From Verrucomicrobiia bacterium (GTDB lineage Bacteria > Verrucomicrobiota > Verrucomicrobiia > Opitutales > Opitutaceae), in the NCBI GenBank assembly GCA_030424825.1, contig JAUHWE010000327.1, positions 1-5,794 of the forward strand: DNA of 5,794 bases, given 5' to 3'. The translations under genes were made by a program, and so were the position numbers. The notes beneath the pieces were generated by a model. It ran no database searches, had not been told where the DNA came from, and saw only the letters and a list, made by a program, of their open reading frames with translations. Shown one piece after another: positions 1-5,794 of the stretch (position 1 is the stretch's first letter; each line of letters opens with the position of its first letter).

Positions 1-795
1 TTTATTGGAGAGTTAAATGAGGACGAGCGTTACGAAGCTCATTGGAAATACCTCAACAAGCAATTGAAGGAGCTCGGCGGGATCGATCGCGTTGGGTTCT
101 CGTACCTTCCTGTAGATCTAAATCTGGAACTGAAGGATGAATTGGAAGCGGTAGTACCCGCCCCGAAAATTGAAGCTGAAAAATTGTCTGAAAAACTAGA
201 GCAGCTTCTGGATACGGAAACGTATTCAACCTTTGTCGGTCTGGATGAAGAAACCTATACTTGGACGGACGAGGAGAAGTCGATCATTCTGGAACGAGGT
301 AAAGCGCTCTTTTCTGAGCTAGAGGAAGCAGTCCTCCTCAATATTTTGACCCATCTTGAAGACGCGCCCCGCGACTTAGGGATTAAAGCTACCGGTGGGC
401 TTACGGACGAAGATGCGGTGGCAAAACTGGAAACCAGAATCGTTGAATTGGCACAATCGGTTCTAACTGCTAAAGACGAGAAGCAACGTATTCGCGGAAA
501 GGTAGACAAGGCATTTGTGGAAGTGATTGACTATCGATACGAGCATGAGACTCGCATCGCTGCGGCAAAGACGCTGAATGACAAAACCGGCTCGTTCCCG
601 TCCTGGTCGAAGGAGGCCAAGGAAAAGCTACACGAGGAACTGAAAAAGTCTGTGGAAGAGTCTCTTAATATTGGGCATTTCAAAGAATTCGAAGACTCGA
701 TGCTTTCACGGTCCCTGCGAGAGTGGTATCTGCAGCAACAGGAGATTCTGAAGCTGCTTCCGCCGAGCAAAAAGTCGTCTGAGAAAGAAAAGTAG
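1..795 (+). CDS. Unrecognised protein, C-terminal part (5' end outside the window)
   Basis: The reading frame is open from the first base to a TAG at 793-795, giving 264 visible residues. There is no ATG near the left edge. The first possible alternative start is a TTG at 64, which has no ribosome binding site, so I read this as the end of a longer gene entering from the left. The protein is rich in Glu, Lys, Leu and Asp, has no cysteine, no hydrophobic segment and no obvious repeat, and ends in a lysine/serine-rich tail (PPSKKSSEKEK). Long stretches look helical, for example the Glu/Leu/Lys-rich region about residues 45-70 and the segment about residues 200-225. A conserved-looking block follows: DYRYEHETRIAAA, then GSFPSWSKEAKEKLHEEL, then SRSLREWYLQQQ. 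I do not recognise the family and assign no function. It probably works in the cytoplasm or as a soluble domain of a larger protein, but the missing N-terminus could change that. The next gene starts 87 bases downstream on the same strand. Confidence 0.75.
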   Translation, partial: FIGELNEDERYEAHWKYLNKQLKELGGIDRVGFSYLPVDLNLELKDELEAVVPAPKIEAEKLSEKLEQLLDTETYSTFVGLDEETYTWTDEEKSIILERGKALFSELEEAVLLNILTHLEDAPRDLGIKATGGLTDEDAVAKLETRIVELAQSVLTAKDEKQRIRGKVDKAFVEVIDYRYEHETRIAAAKTLNDKTGSFPSWSKEAKEKLHEELKKSVEESLNIGHFKEFEDSMLSRSLREWYLQQQEILKLLPPSKKSSEKEK

Positions 796-882
796 ATCGA
801 TCCGGTTGAGGGGAACCCTGGACTCAAGGCACAACTCGCTCGAGTATTTCACACATTCCGAACACCAGCGTTAATTACAATT

Positions 883-1716
883 ATGATAGAAACACTTCCA
901 AACGAAGAGTATTTGCAGGAAATCTTGGATTTCGCCAAAAAGCTGGCCCTAAAAGCGGGCGATCGGGCTTTGGAGATGCGTGATGGAGGGTTGACGCAGA
1001 ACTATAAGGAGAGCGTCGAGTTGGTTACATCGGCAGACTTGGAGGTCAGCGACCTGATTCGGGATGCGATTCAGGAAACCTATCCCAATCATGCCTTTTT
1101 GACAGAGGAATCTGAAGGAGCGGCTGCGGCCCGGCCCGATCTTACCGGTCCGACCTGGATTATCGATCCGATTGACGGAACCGTCGGTTATGCGAGAGGC
1201 CATTTCCAGTTTTGCATTTCAATCGCCTTTTGCATGAACGGCCAGATTCAGGTGGGGGTCGTTTACTGTCCTGCTTTGGATGAAATCTTCACGGGAGTTA
1301 AAAACGGGGGATCGTTTTTGAATGGGAAAAGTATCCAGGTTAGCGGCACAGAGGTACTGGAGAATTCGCTGGTCGCGACTGGTTTTCCACATGGGTGGGA
1401 AGGAATTGACCGTTTGGTGGCGAGACTGGGCGAAGTTCGGAAACGTTGCCGCGATATCAGACGATCGGGATCCTGCGCGTTTGACCTTTGCTGGGTTGCT
1501 TGTGGCCGAATTGACGCCTACTACGAAGAGGATTTGAAAGCCTGGGACTTGAGCGCGGGAAAGCTGATCGCTATCGAAGCGGGCGCGAAGTACGGATTCT
1601 TCGACGAGAACAAAAGAAATGAATTGTCGGAGATACGCGGATACGCCAATCTGTCAGCGAATCCACATGTCTACCCGGAAATGATGGCGATTCTTCAAGT
1701 GAACGATGCCAGCTAA
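883..1716 (+). CDS. Inositol monophosphatase family protein (SuhB/CysQ-like)
   Basis: This 277-residue protein belongs to the Mg2+-dependent, Li+-sensitive inositol monophosphatase superfamily, which removes phosphate from sugar alcohols, sugar phosphates or adenosine bisphosphate. The family metal-site motifs are present in order: LVTSAD at 47-52, LTEES at 73-77 with acidic E75/E76, WIIDPIDGT at 92-100 with D95 and D98, and KAWDLSAG at 219-226 with D222. The length matches the family (about 260-280). One change stands out: the usual DGTTNF reads DGTVGY, so the second Thr is Val; the metal-binding aspartates are kept. The exact substrate cannot be read from the motifs, so SuhB, CysQ or a histidinol-phosphatase-like role remain possible and I give no symbol. 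The ATG at 883 leaves a normal-length helix before the AG at 25-26; no Shine-Dalgarno is visible. The TAA stop overlaps the stop of the convergent MOSC gene. Confidence 0.9.
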   Translation: MIETLPNEEYLQEILDFAKKLALKAGDRALEMRDGGLTQNYKESVELVTSADLEVSDLIRDAIQETYPNHAFLTEESEGAAAARPDLTGPTWIIDPIDGTVGYARGHFQFCISIAFCMNGQIQVGVVYCPALDEIFTGVKNGGSFLNGKSIQVSGTEVLENSLVATGFPHGWEGIDRLVARLGEVRKRCRDIRRSGSCAFDLCWVACGRIDAYYEEDLKAWDLSAGKLIAIEAGAKYGFFDENKRNELSEIRGYANLSANPHVYPEMMAILQVNDAS

Positions 1717-2497
1717 AGGATCTCGATTTCCATTCCTGCTTCAATGGTCCCCGATTTGGACTCGTTCGTAAAGTTTTGGCCGAAAAGGACGCCTTGTTCT
1801 GTCTTCCGGTATTGTGCCAACGTATACAGAGGTTCCTTGCCTTCACGTTGTCCGGTTTGAGGGTCAAGCGTAGTAATGACGCACCGAGTGCAGGGTCCTG
1901 ACGCCCTAAACAGGCAATCACCGATCCTAATCCGAGACCAACGGTCTTCGTCGTAAGGCAGGCAATCGTCTACTACTATATTGGGTCGAAATCGGGATAT
2001 TTCGATAGGGAAATCGAGACGTTCGTTAAGATCATCCATTGATGCCTTCGAAAGAATGAGTAAAGGGTAACCGTCAGCAAAGCCCGTTTGATCGGTATCC
2101 GAATCCGAGATGAATCTCTGGTAGCTGCGGTCGATTCCGACGAGGCGGACGTCTGCTTCGAGAAACTGGCTGAGCCATCGAGAAACCGAGTCTCCTGCAT
2201 CTTGAGAAATGACTTGGCTATTCCATACGTAAACCGATTTCCGGATTGGAGAAACCTCGTTGAGTGAGGCTCGGATTTTTGAACGGTCTGGCAGGCTGAG
2301 CTCGATCGATTGGGGGCTTACGATCGTTGCGTCTATCAGGGCGAGCCGCGGATGGGTTCTCTGACTGAGGAATCGTTTGAAACGATCATCCACCTCCGGT
2401 CGCCCATGGGACCAAGCGGATCGAGTGAAAACGAGTTCACATCAACCGATCGGCAGGATTTTACTGGGTATAGATGTAGGGAGGAAATGACGGGCAT
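1713..2497 (-). pseudogene. MOSC-domain protein with N-terminal beta-barrel domain, frameshifted
   Basis: MOSC proteins (molybdenum cofactor sulfurase C-terminal family; YcbX- and mARC-like relatives) bind Moco or handle sulfur through a conserved cysteine. The main open frame (GTG at 2393 to TAG at 1713) gives FLSQRTHPRLALID, SRFRPNIVVD and GPCTRCVITTLD, all typical of the family, but would start in the middle of the N-terminal domain. The missing start lies upstream in another frame: ATG at 2497 gives 39 codons with HLYPVKSCRSVDV and LGPMGDRRWMIV, the classic N-terminus. The frames break at about 2381-2392. Restoring a second copy of GATGATCGTT (minus strand) there joins them as RRWMIVDDRFKRF, gives 795 bases and a 264-residue protein, a normal length for the family. 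This is either a real inactivating deletion or a collapsed repeat in the assembly. A shorter protein from the GTG at 2393 would lack part of the beta-barrel domain. The gene lies 66 bases downstream of coaD on the same strand. Confidence 0.85.
2381..2390 (-). repeat. Single copy of a 10-base unit where the MOSC reading frame breaks
   Basis: On the minus strand the unit reads GATGATCGTT, between TG (end of the Trp codon context) and TC (Phe codon). Two tandem copies would read Trp-Met-Ile-Val-Asp-Asp-Arg-Phe without interruption; one copy shifts the frame. The unit copy is seen directly; the lost second copy is inferred. Confidence 0.5.
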
Positions 2498-2563
2498 GGC
2501 CGAACTAGCATTTTACAGTTAAGTTGCTCTGACGATGCGGAGCGAATGCAGACCAGCGGGGTA

Positions 2564-3040
2564 CTAGCCGAGTTTGCCTTTAAGGGCCTCGACCACATTG
2601 GCCGGTACAAATTCGCTCACGTCTGCTCCGTACTCGGCCACTTGTTTGACCAGGGTAGAGCTTGTGTAGTTGTAGCCTTCTTTCGTCATAACGAGAATCG
2701 TTTCGATGTCCGGTCCGAGATGACGATTCATGTTGGCCATTTGAAACTCAAACTCGAAATCGGACACCGCTCTCAATCCGCGAATAATGACGTCCGCTTG
2801 TTGAGACTTGGCGAAATCGATGAGGAGGCCGTTGAACACCATGGCGGATGCGGAGGGAAATCTGGCGAGGTTCTCCGTCACGAGATTGAGTCGCTCGTCC
2901 GCCGTGAAAAAGGGTTTCTTGTCCCGGTTTTCGGCGATCGCGATAATCACCCGGTCAAAAAGGCGACAGGCTCGTTCGAGCACGTCCAAGTGACCGTGTG
3001 TGATGGGATCAAAGGTGCCCGGGTAGATGCAGACTTTCAT
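2564..3040 (-). CDS. coaD: Phosphopantetheine adenylyltransferase
   Basis: CoaD transfers AMP from ATP to 4'-phosphopantetheine to make dephospho-CoA, the fourth of the five steps from pantothenate to CoA, in the cytoplasm. The 158-residue protein has the usual length (about 160) and the nucleotidyltransferase fold signatures: YPGTFDPITHGH at 6-17, with the T/HxGH ATP-binding motif at 14-17; KKPFFT at 41-46 with the conserved Lys; NGLLIDFA at 70-77; IRGLRAVSDFEFE at 86-98 with R88 and R91; and YNYTSSTLVKQVA at 123-135, which corresponds to the common Y-S-F-I-S-S-S-L-V-K-E-V-A motif with Thr where Ile is usual. The ATG at 3040 gives the exact MKVCIYPGTFDP start expected for the family, despite no Shine-Dalgarno. 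It is divergent from pgsA, and the frameshifted MOSC gene follows on the same strand, perhaps cotranscribed. Confidence 0.97.
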   Translation of the reverse strand: MKVCIYPGTFDPITHGHLDVLERACRLFDRVIIAIAENRDKKPFFTADERLNLVTENLARFPSASAMVFNGLLIDFAKSQQADVIIRGLRAVSDFEFEFQMANMNRHLGPDIETILVMTKEGYNYTSSTLVKQVAEYGADVSEFVPANVVEALKGKLG

Positions 3041-3156
3041 AAACCGTCTGTAGGGGAATCCATTGGAAAGTTTTTTGCAACGAAATGTTTACATCCGCTC
3101 GATTCCCAGTGTCTGAAGCTTTACTTTGGCGATGGATCGCCTTTGAGTGCGGCTTC
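3041..3156. promoter_or_regulatory. Divergent intergenic region between coaD and pgsA
   Basis: This 116-base gap separates two divergent start codons and so must hold promoters for both the coaD and pgsA transcription units. It contains a short T-run (3071-3076) and an AT-richer patch (about 3063-3094), but no pair of hexamers close to the sigma70 consensus at proper spacing, so I do not place individual promoters. No Shine-Dalgarno precedes either gene. The frame of pgsA is open back to an ATG at 3085, but I treat that stretch as leader. Confidence 0.45.
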
Positions 3157-3756
3157 ATGAATCTGCCAAACATTCTGACACTTTCCCGGATCCCATTGAT
3201 GTTCCTTATCGTGTGGCTGATGCGGGAGGACTTTGCGTGGGCAGCGACGGGAGCGTTCGTCATGTTTGTAATCGCAGGCCTGACGGACTGGCTCGATGGG
3301 TATGTGGCCCGGAAGCAAGGGATTGTTTCCAACTTCGGTATTCTCATGGACGCCTTGACCGACAAGATTCTGATGCTCGGTTTGATGATCGCGTTGGTGG
3401 ATATCGGAAAAGTCCATATCTTTCTCGTTTTACTCATCCTAGGGCGAGAATTTATGATTACGGGTATGCGATTGGTTGCCGCGACCAAGGGGGTTGTTGT
3501 TTCAGCCGAAAGTTCAGGTAAACAAAAAACGGTTACGCAAATCTTGGCAGTGGGAGCCTTCTTGCTCGAGGACGTCTTTAGAAAGGATGTCAATTCCGGG
3601 ATTGATGGCTGGACCATGCAGACCGCCGAAATTTTGAATTGGATCGGGCTGATCCTTTTTGGGCTTTGCGTGTTTATGACTCTGTATTCTGGGGCCAAAT
3701 ACTTCAAGAAGTATGGTGAGCTCGTTTTTCTAGAAAGCGACAAATCAGACCTATGA
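3157..3756 (+). CDS. pgsA: CDP-diacylglycerol--glycerol-3-phosphate 3-phosphatidyltransferase
   Basis: PgsA condenses CDP-diacylglycerol with glycerol 3-phosphate to give phosphatidylglycerophosphate, releasing CMP, in the inner membrane. I chose the ATG at 3157, which gives MNLPNILTLSRIPLMF, the standard family N-terminus, and 199 residues; an in-frame ATG at 3085 would add 24 residues (MFTSARFPV...) not typical of the family. The CDP-alcohol phosphatidyltransferase signature is complete: D44-x2-D47-G48-x2-A51-R52-x8-G61-x3-D65-x3-D69. Further family marks are GREFMITGMR at 96-105 and the GKQKTVTQ segment at 121-128. Hydrophobic stretches near 12-22, 28-43, 71-82, 87-96, 128-138 and 161-177 fit a multi-pass membrane enzyme. 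Its TGA stop lies inside the start of pgpA, the next enzyme of the pathway, which supports PgsA rather than another CDP-alcohol transferase such as phosphatidylserine or cardiolipin synthase. Confidence 0.95.
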   Translation: MNLPNILTLSRIPLMFLIVWLMREDFAWAATGAFVMFVIAGLTDWLDGYVARKQGIVSNFGILMDALTDKILMLGLMIALVDIGKVHIFLVLLILGREFMITGMRLVAATKGVVVSAESSGKQKTVTQILAVGAFLLEDVFRKDVNSGIDGWTMQTAEILNWIGLILFGLCVFMTLYSGAKYFKKYGELVFLESDKSDL

Positions 3757-4259
3757 TGCGGAATCCTAAATGGGCTCGGTATTGGCCGAGGCATGTTGTC
3801 CTAAGGGCGGCAACTTTGGGGAGTCTAGGGGACTTTAAAGCTCCAGGGACTTGGGGTTCAGCGGCAGGAGTACTCTTGTACGTGGTGCTTTTCTACCCGA
3901 CCAATAACGTTATTGGAGCCATGCTGATGCTGGCGAGCTGCTACTTTGCCATAGGGATTTGTGGTGAAGCGGAGAAACGCCTCAAGAAAGTGGATCCAGG
4001 AGAAGTGATTATTGATGAAGTCGTTGCCATGCCCATTTGTTTCATTGGGCTTAAGCCTTTCATCGCAGAAGGTCACGGAGCTGTTGTACTTCTGGGAGCA
4101 TTCCTCGTTTTCCGGTTTTTCGATATACTCAAGCCCTTGGGAATAAAGAAGCTACAGCGATACTATGGTGGATTTGGGGTTGTGGTAGACGATATCGCCG
4201 CTGCCGTAGCTACTTGTATCGTGATGAATCTAGGGCTTCGATTGTGGCTCGGGTTTTGA
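3753..4259 (+). CDS. pgpA: Phosphatidylglycerophosphatase A
   Basis: PgpA removes the phosphate from phosphatidylglycerophosphate to give phosphatidylglycerol, at the inner membrane, directly after PgsA. The 168-residue protein shows all the family motifs: SLGDFKAPGTWGS at 24-36, DPGEVIIDEVV at 81-91 with acidic D81, E84, D88 and E89, FRFFDILKP at 120-128, and GGFGVVVDDIAA at 139-150. Hydrophobic segments lie near 37-48, 52-70, 91-99, 109-120 and 149-163. The start is ATG at 3753 in an ATGA overlap with the pgsA stop; a second ATG follows immediately at 3756 and would give a one-base overlap (TGATG). Either arrangement predicts translational coupling, which makes sense for two consecutive enzymes. 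Its stop is eight bases from the stop of convergent lgt, with no room for a terminator between them. Confidence 0.95.
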   Translation: MMRNPKWARYWPRHVVLRAATLGSLGDFKAPGTWGSAAGVLLYVVLFYPTNNVIGAMLMLASCYFAIGICGEAEKRLKKVDPGEVIIDEVVAMPICFIGLKPFIAEGHGAVVLLGAFLVFRFFDILKPLGIKKLQRYYGGFGVVVDDIAAAVATCIVMNLGLRLWLGF

Positions 4260-4267
4260 AAGTGCGC

Positions 4268-5101
4268 TTAGGATTGTTGACCCGATTGGATTGTTCGTCT
4301 GCGGGCGACAATGATTATAATAAGCCCTGCTAGGCCCATCAGAATGGAAAGGGTCGTGCCTCGGCTCAATCCAAGGGTCAGGGCGGCATCGGGCTCCCTG
4401 AACTGCTCCCCGACGACCCGCAATATTGAGTAGACGAGCAGGAATTCCCCAACAAGCGACCCCGGATGCTTTTTTAATGTCGGGGTTTTCCAGATACGGT
4501 ACTGGGAGTAAAGCAGCATGAACAGACCTTCCAAGGCCGCTTCGTATAATTGCGAGGGGTGGCGGGGTAGGGTGCCTCCATCGGGAGCAGTTGAGAAAAG
4601 AACGGCCCATGAAACGTTGGTTACTTTTCCCCAGAGTTCACCGTTAAGGTAGTTCGCGATCCGCCCGAAAAGCAATCCTGCCGGGGCCAGCGAGCATGTG
4701 AGATCCGCAGTTAGCCAAAACGACTGCGAGTACTTTCGAGCAATGTACAATGTCGCAAGGGCGACGCCGATGAATCCACCATGGCTAGCCATGCCTCCTT
4801 CCCAAACAAAGAATACTTTCCAGGGTTCGGAAAGAATGAGCTCCGGAGTGTAGAAAAGAAAGTATCCAACTCTTCCACCGGCGACGACACCGATAATTAG
4901 GGCGACGAATAGGTCAGTTTGCTGATCCGAATTGTAGGGTGAAAGTCCTTTTTTGTAGTAGCGATTAAGTAGCCAGGCTCCCACCAGAAAACCGAGAATG
5001 TAGGCCAGCCCATAGTATCGAATGCCAAAGTTTTCAGAAAATTGAATCAGAAAGGGGCGCGGCTGATGTGCGTGGTAGGCTAAGTACCTGAATAGCTCCA
5101 T
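4268..5101 (-). CDS. lgt: Prolipoprotein diacylglyceryl transferase
   Basis: Lgt moves the diacylglyceryl group from phosphatidylglycerol to the lipobox cysteine of prolipoproteins, the first step of lipoprotein maturation, in the inner membrane. The 277-residue protein has the family length and motifs: FGIRYYGLAYI at 25-35, GGRVGYFLFY at 75-84, WEGGMASHGGFIG at 100-112 with the conserved His at 107, the signature GRIANYLNGELWG at 146-158 (commonly GRIGNFINGELWG), RHPSQLYEA at 180-188, and REQF/REPD-type C-terminal segment GEQFREPD at 231-238. Several hydrophobic spans, the last at about 251-266, fit a seven-pass enzyme with a short basic tail. The ATG at 5101 lies 11 bases after the stop of the CNNM-like gene on the same strand, so the two are probably cotranscribed; no Shine-Dalgarno is seen. 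It ends tail to tail with pgpA, whose product makes the lipid donor that Lgt consumes. Confidence 0.96.
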   Translation of the reverse strand: MELFRYLAYHAHQPRPFLIQFSENFGIRYYGLAYILGFLVGAWLLNRYYKKGLSPYNSDQQTDLFVALIIGVVAGGRVGYFLFYTPELILSEPWKVFFVWEGGMASHGGFIGVALATLYIARKYSQSFWLTADLTCSLAPAGLLFGRIANYLNGELWGKVTNVSWAVLFSTAPDGGTLPRHPSQLYEAALEGLFMLLYSQYRIWKTPTLKKHPGSLVGEFLLVYSILRVVGEQFREPDAALTLGLSRGTTLSILMGLAGLIIIIVARRRTIQSGQQS

Positions 5102-5112
5102 AACTGAAAAAT

Positions 5113-5794
5113 CTAGGATTCCTTGTGTGTCAGCGGATCGTTTGCGACACTGTTTTCGTTCCGCGCAAGCTCCCGCATGTCGATGGCAACATCGTCTTTT
5201 TCGAAGATCTCCCTGCCCAGGATGTACTCCATGATATCTTCCATGGTTACCACACCTGCTAGGGATCCGTACTCGTCCACGACTGCCAATAATTGCTGGT
5301 GGGATTTTAGGATGGTTTGCAAAGCGGAGTAGGCGGTCACAGTTTCGGGAACGAATCGAACTTCGTCCATGATGTCGGATAGCTTCACATCGTCGTTGTC
5401 GTCAGCAATCTGTGTGAGCAGGTCTCGTCGGCGGACCACGCCGACTACGTTGTCGAGCTCCTCATTGTAAACCGGAATCCGTGCAAATGGGATATGAGGG
5501 GTCTTTTTGAATACGTCATCGACTGTGAGGGTTTTTTCTAGAGCAGTGACTACCACTCGGGGCGTCATAATCTCACTCACCAGGACATCGTCGAGCTTCA
5601 GGGCGTTGGTGACCATGTCGGATTCCCCGGCAGTGAGGCTTCCTTCTTTCGCTCCTTTTTCCGCCAAGAGTATGATTTCTTTTTCGTCGGCATCTGGATC
5701 CTGATCGACCTCTCCCTTCACGACGAGGCGAACGGACATATTAGTCATATAGGTGACGGGGGCCATCAGTATTCGAAGGACTACGAGAGAGTCG
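5113..5794 (-). CDS. CNNM/CorC-like (hemolysin C-type) CBS-domain membrane protein, C-terminal part
   Basis: The frame is open to the right edge and reads 226 residues to a TAG at 5113-5115; the internal ATG at 5766 is probably not the true start. Family members have an N-terminal DUF21 (CNNM) membrane domain followed by a cytoplasmic CBS pair, and are linked to Mg2+/Co2+ or other ion transport; older annotations call them hemolysins. Here only the end of the membrane domain could be present, at the first 20 or so residues. The CBS pair is clear: IMTPR at 75-79, RIPVYNEELDNVVGVVRRRDLL at 105-126 (listed by position only as family-typical), RFVPET at 146-151, KSHQQLLAVVDEYGS at 163-177 and AGVVTMEDIMEYILGREI at 179-196. 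The protein stops about 30 residues later (DDVAIDMRELARN...), so it lacks the C-terminal CorC_HlyC transporter-associated domain found in CorC itself. It precedes lgt by 11 bases and is probably in its operon. Substrate is unknown. Confidence 0.88.
   Translation of the reverse strand, partial: DSLVVLRILMAPVTYMTNMSVRLVVKGEVDQDPDADEKEIILLAEKGAKEGSLTAGESDMVTNALKLDDVLVSEIMTPRVVVTALEKTLTVDDVFKKTPHIPFARIPVYNEELDNVVGVVRRRDLLTQIADDNDDVKLSDIMDEVRFVPETVTAYSALQTILKSHQQLLAVVDEYGSLAGVVTMEDIMEYILGREIFEKDDVAIDMRELARNENSVANDPLTHKES

Noticed and set aside
796..882. Possible terminator hairpin (GGTT ... AACC, or AGGG-GAA-CCCT) after the first gene
   Set aside because: The stems are only about four base pairs and no T-run follows, so it is not a credible intrinsic terminator.
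876..887. TACAAT and TATGAT, each close to a -10 consensus, at the start of the IMPase gene
   Set aside because: No matching -35 hexamer stands at 16-18 bases, and transcription from either would begin inside the gene, downstream of the chosen ATG.
2498..2563. TAAAAT hexamer on the minus strand between coaD and the MOSC gene as a promoter for the latter
   Set aside because: There is no -35 element at proper spacing, and the gap is short enough for cotranscription with coaD.
3085..3156. Upstream in-frame ATG extending pgsA by 24 residues
   Set aside because: The family N-terminus starts at MNLPNILTLSR, coded from 3157; the extension has no typical features and would occupy most of the leader.
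2546..3160. 204-codon open frame on the plus strand across coaD
   Set aside because: It is antisense to coaD, whose motifs are all present, and shows no family resemblance; it also crosses the divergent promoter region.
3009..3794. 261-codon open frame on the minus strand, longer than pgsA itself
   Set aside because: It lies antisense to pgsA and the pgsA/pgpA junction, is rich in Ser, Arg, Pro and Ile without any domain pattern, and overlaps the coaD start. pgsA has a complete catalytic signature, so this is a shadow frame.

Overview
The window is compact bacterial housekeeping DNA with about half G+C, short intergenic gaps and genes on both strands. It holds seven recognisable genes plus the end of an unrecognised one. 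The set (CoA synthesis, phosphatidylglycerol synthesis, lipoprotein lipidation, a CBS-domain membrane protein) fits a free-living bacterium. No start codon has a clear Shine-Dalgarno sequence. My best guess at a lineage is Verrucomicrobiota (Opitutia-like), from the general look of the proteins only and with low confidence.

Layout. Positions 1-795 (+) carry the C-terminal part of an unrecognised, charged, probably helical protein that begins outside the window. Positions 883-1716 (+) encode an inositol-monophosphatase-family phosphatase. Its stop codon overlaps the stop of a convergent MOSC-domain gene (2497-1713, -). That MOSC gene is frameshifted: its conserved N-terminus (YPVKSC ... GPMGDRRWMIV) is intact but in a different frame from the rest (FLSQRTHPRLALI ... 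PCTRC). Upstream of it on the same strand lies coaD (3040-2564, -). coaD is divergent from pgsA (3157-3756, +), which overlaps pgpA (3753-4259, +) by ATGA. After an 8-base gap come lgt (5101-4268, -) and, 11 bases upstream of lgt on the same strand, the C-terminal CBS-pair part of a CNNM/CorC-like protein that runs off the right edge.

Functional links. PgsA and PgpA catalyse the last two steps of phosphatidylglycerol synthesis, and Lgt uses phosphatidylglycerol as the diacylglyceryl donor for prolipoproteins. The centre-right of the window therefore joins production and use of this lipid, on convergent transcription units. CoaD makes dephospho-CoA, the precursor of the CoA used in fatty acid and lipid metabolism.

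I found no mobile element, CRISPR array, RNA gene or convincing undescribed system. The most informative oddity is the MOSC frameshift, which is explained exactly by loss of one copy of a 10-base tandem unit, either a real mutation or an assembly/sequencing collapse.
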